Of a stretch of DNA of 6,676 bases, positions 5,595 through 6,676 are shown in pieces. Origin of the DNA: Bacillota bacterium (GTDB taxonomy: Bacteria; Bacillota; Clostridia; Tissierellales; Sporanaerobacteraceae); NCBI GenBank assembly GCA_029779375.1, contig JAKPAR010000344.1:1-6676 (forward strand). The letters run 5' to 3'. Positions within the stretch are counted from its first letter, which is position 1; every line of letters begins with the position of its first letter. A program made the translations under genes and the position numbers. Under the pieces are notes generated by a model. That model ran no database searches, was not told the origin of the DNA, and saw only the letters and a program-made list of their open reading frames with translations.

Positions 5595-6035
5595 TTATCC
5601 TTTAAAAGTTTTGTTTCCCTTCATCTGATACTCATCAAGATTTGATTTGCCATAAGTAAGTCCTGTAACTACCTTTGGTTCTATATTTTTTCCTATTTCA
5701 CTAAATCCTTCATAGAGAGGACGAATTATCTTTGTTGCCATTTCAAAGGAATTTTTATCTTTTCTATTTTCGCCTTCTGTAATAAGCTTATTTACATAAA
5801 TGTATATTTGTCTTAAATTTATAGCTATTTCTGAATTTCCTTCAAGAGTTGCAAGAAGTTCTGCCAAAATATCTCTTGAATTTTTATTTATGTCCTTTAG
5901 TTCATCATATTTTTTTTCATCTATAGAAAGTATGCTGTCATTGAAATTGTCAATAAGAGCTTCATAGAGTATCGCAACCAATTCTATATCATTGGCAGAG
6001 GATATTCTCTTTTCTATATTTTTTTTATCTAGCAT
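5595..6035 (-). CDS. fliS: FliS-like flagellin export chaperone
   Basis: FliS binds the C-terminal end of flagellin in the cytoplasm, stops it polymerising early, and passes it to the flagellar export gate. This small helical protein (146 residues from the chosen start) fits the family: ANDIELVAILYEALIDNFND near the N-terminus, a central helix ILAELLATLEG with the following NLRQIYIYVNKLI (the family's NL..LY.Y....L pattern), and a last helix IIRPLYEGFSEIGKN. The tail GLTYGKSNLDEYQMKGN is less typical. Similarity to classical FliS is moderate, so it could be a divergent paralogue. For the start, ATG at 6033-6035 has GGAG 9 nt upstream; the ATG at 6048-6050 overlaps the flagellin stop (TAATG) but has no Shine-Dalgarno, and would add five residues. 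The gene follows flagellin without a terminator, so the two share an mRNA and probably coupled translation. Confidence 0.8.
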   Translation of the reverse strand: MLDKKNIEKRISSANDIELVAILYEALIDNFNDSILSIDEKKYDELKDINKNSRDILAELLATLEGNSEIAINLRQIYIYVNKLITEGENRKDKNSFEMATKIIRPLYEGFSEIGKNIEPKVVTGLTYGKSNLDEYQMKGNKTFKG

Positions 6036-6049
6036 ATTCACCATCTCCA

Positions 6050-6676
6050 TTATCTAAGTAATTGCAATACTCCCTGAGGAAGTTGATTTGCTTGAGCAAG
6101 CATAGCAGTTCCTGCCTGTTGCAATATATTCAGTCTAGTAAATTCACTCATTTCTATAGCCATGTCTGCATCTTCTATTCTAGACATAGACGCTGTCAAG
6201 TTTTCAGCAGTATTGTCTGTGTTCTTTATAGTATGCTCTAATCGATTTTGATACGCACCAAGTTTGGAACGCATTTCAGAAACTTTTTCTATGGCATTAT
6301 TATATGTTCCTATTGCGGTATTGAAATTGGCTGGTTTCAAATCTTCTGCCAATTTGAAACTAATATTATCATCACTGCCGCTAGTTTCAACCAACTTCCC
6401 ATCGCCAACAATCTCCAATCCTGCTGCTGTAGCATTTATTTCTTTCATATCAATTGTCACCTTTTGCCCTTCGTTTGCACCTACTTGAAGTTGTATTTCT
6501 TTTTGACTACCATCTAATAATTTAATTCCATTAAATTCTGTATCATTAGCTATTTTGTCTATTTGCTCTGTCAATTGTACTATTTCAGCTCCTATAGTTT
6601 CTAGGTCCTCCTCTTTATACACACCATTGGCTCCTTGTACGCAAAGTTCCCTCATTCTTTGAAGCATGGCATGTAC
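6050..6676 (-). CDS. hag: Flagellin, C-terminal part (5' end outside window)
   Basis: Flagellin is the subunit of the flagellar filament, exported through the flagellar type III system. The window holds 208 residues, open at the right edge: the frame continues upstream of the first visible Met as VHAM, so that Met is internal. Visible parts are the D1 segment LQRMRELCVQGANG (the conserved region that TLR5 recognises in many flagellins), NDTEFNGIKLLDG, a short variable region (about 60-70 residues), then the C-terminal D1/D0 helices with SKLGAYQNRLEHTIKN and SRIEDADMAIEM, and the terminal LAQANQLPQGVLQLLR. By alignment to known flagellins about 85 residues are missing, so the whole protein is near 290 residues, similar to Bacillus Hag, with little surface domain. 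Odd: a Cys (TGC, 6641-6643) replaces the usual Ala in REL-A-VQ. The stop codon overlaps the first possible fliS ATG. Confidence 0.95.
   Translation of the reverse strand, partial: VHAMLQRMRELCVQGANGVYKEEDLETIGAEIVQLTEQIDKIANDTEFNGIKLLDGSQKEIQLQVGANEGQKVTIDMKEINATAAGLEIVGDGKLVETSGSDDNISFKLAEDLKPANFNTAIGTYNNAIEKVSEMRSKLGAYQNRLEHTIKNTDNTAENLTASMSRIEDADMAIEMSEFTRLNILQQAGTAMLAQANQLPQGVLQLLR

Noticed and set aside
6248..6517. Two overlapping plus-strand ORFs opposite flagellin
   Set aside because: They are shadows of a well-supported flagellin frame, with no family resemblance.
1..6676. Mobile element, CRISPR array, toxin-antitoxin or defence system
   Set aside because: No direct-repeat array, transposase, integrase, attachment-site duplication of the tRNA 3' end, or recognisable defence gene was seen.

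Overview
The base composition is strongly AT-rich, Shine-Dalgarno sites are strong, the SRP RNA is the long Bacillus/Clostridium type with an Alu domain, and the gene content is dnaX-ybaB-recR next to tRNA-Ser and SRP RNA, with flagellar genes close by. Together these point to a motile low-GC Firmicute, most likely a member of the Clostridia. The species cannot be fixed from the sequence alone.

Layout, left to right. (1) 57-824, minus: a DUF975-family integral membrane protein. (2) 935-1996, minus: a ten-helix DMT/EamA-type transporter whose last 60 residues form a histidine-rich tail (24 His). Just upstream, on the same strand, is a possible 28-codon small ORF (2007-2093) with its own Shine-Dalgarno and an extended -10 promoter (2134-2162). 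(3) 2318-2358: a rho-independent terminator closing the next operon. (4) 2404-4996, minus: the replication/repair operon dnaX, ybaB(yaaK), recR (transcribed in that order), with a promoter at 5024-5052. (5) 5102-5545, plus: a perfect-consensus promoter driving tRNA-Ser(GGA) and, 11 nt later, the SRP RNA. (6) 5562-5591: a hairpin that can terminate transcription from both sides. (7) 5595-6676, minus: a FliS-like flagellin chaperone and the C-terminal ~208 residues of a flagellin whose start lies beyond the window.

How the parts work together: dnaX, ybaB and recR form the conserved Firmicute cluster for clamp loading and recombinational repair. The RNA pair supplies a serine tRNA and the scaffold of the signal recognition particle from what looks like one transcript. 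In Bacillus subtilis the SRP RNA gene and dnaX point the same way; here they diverge, which suggests a local rearrangement. The flagellin and its chaperone share one mRNA.

Most of the window is ordinary chromosomal core. I do not see a defence system, CRISPR array, transposon or other wholly new system. The points most worth a second look are two A8 slippery tracts in dnaX, both followed by early stops in the shifted frames; the metal-binding-type tail on the DMT transporter; the small ORF and unusual start region in front of that transporter; and a cysteine in the usually cysteine-free flagellin D1 motif.
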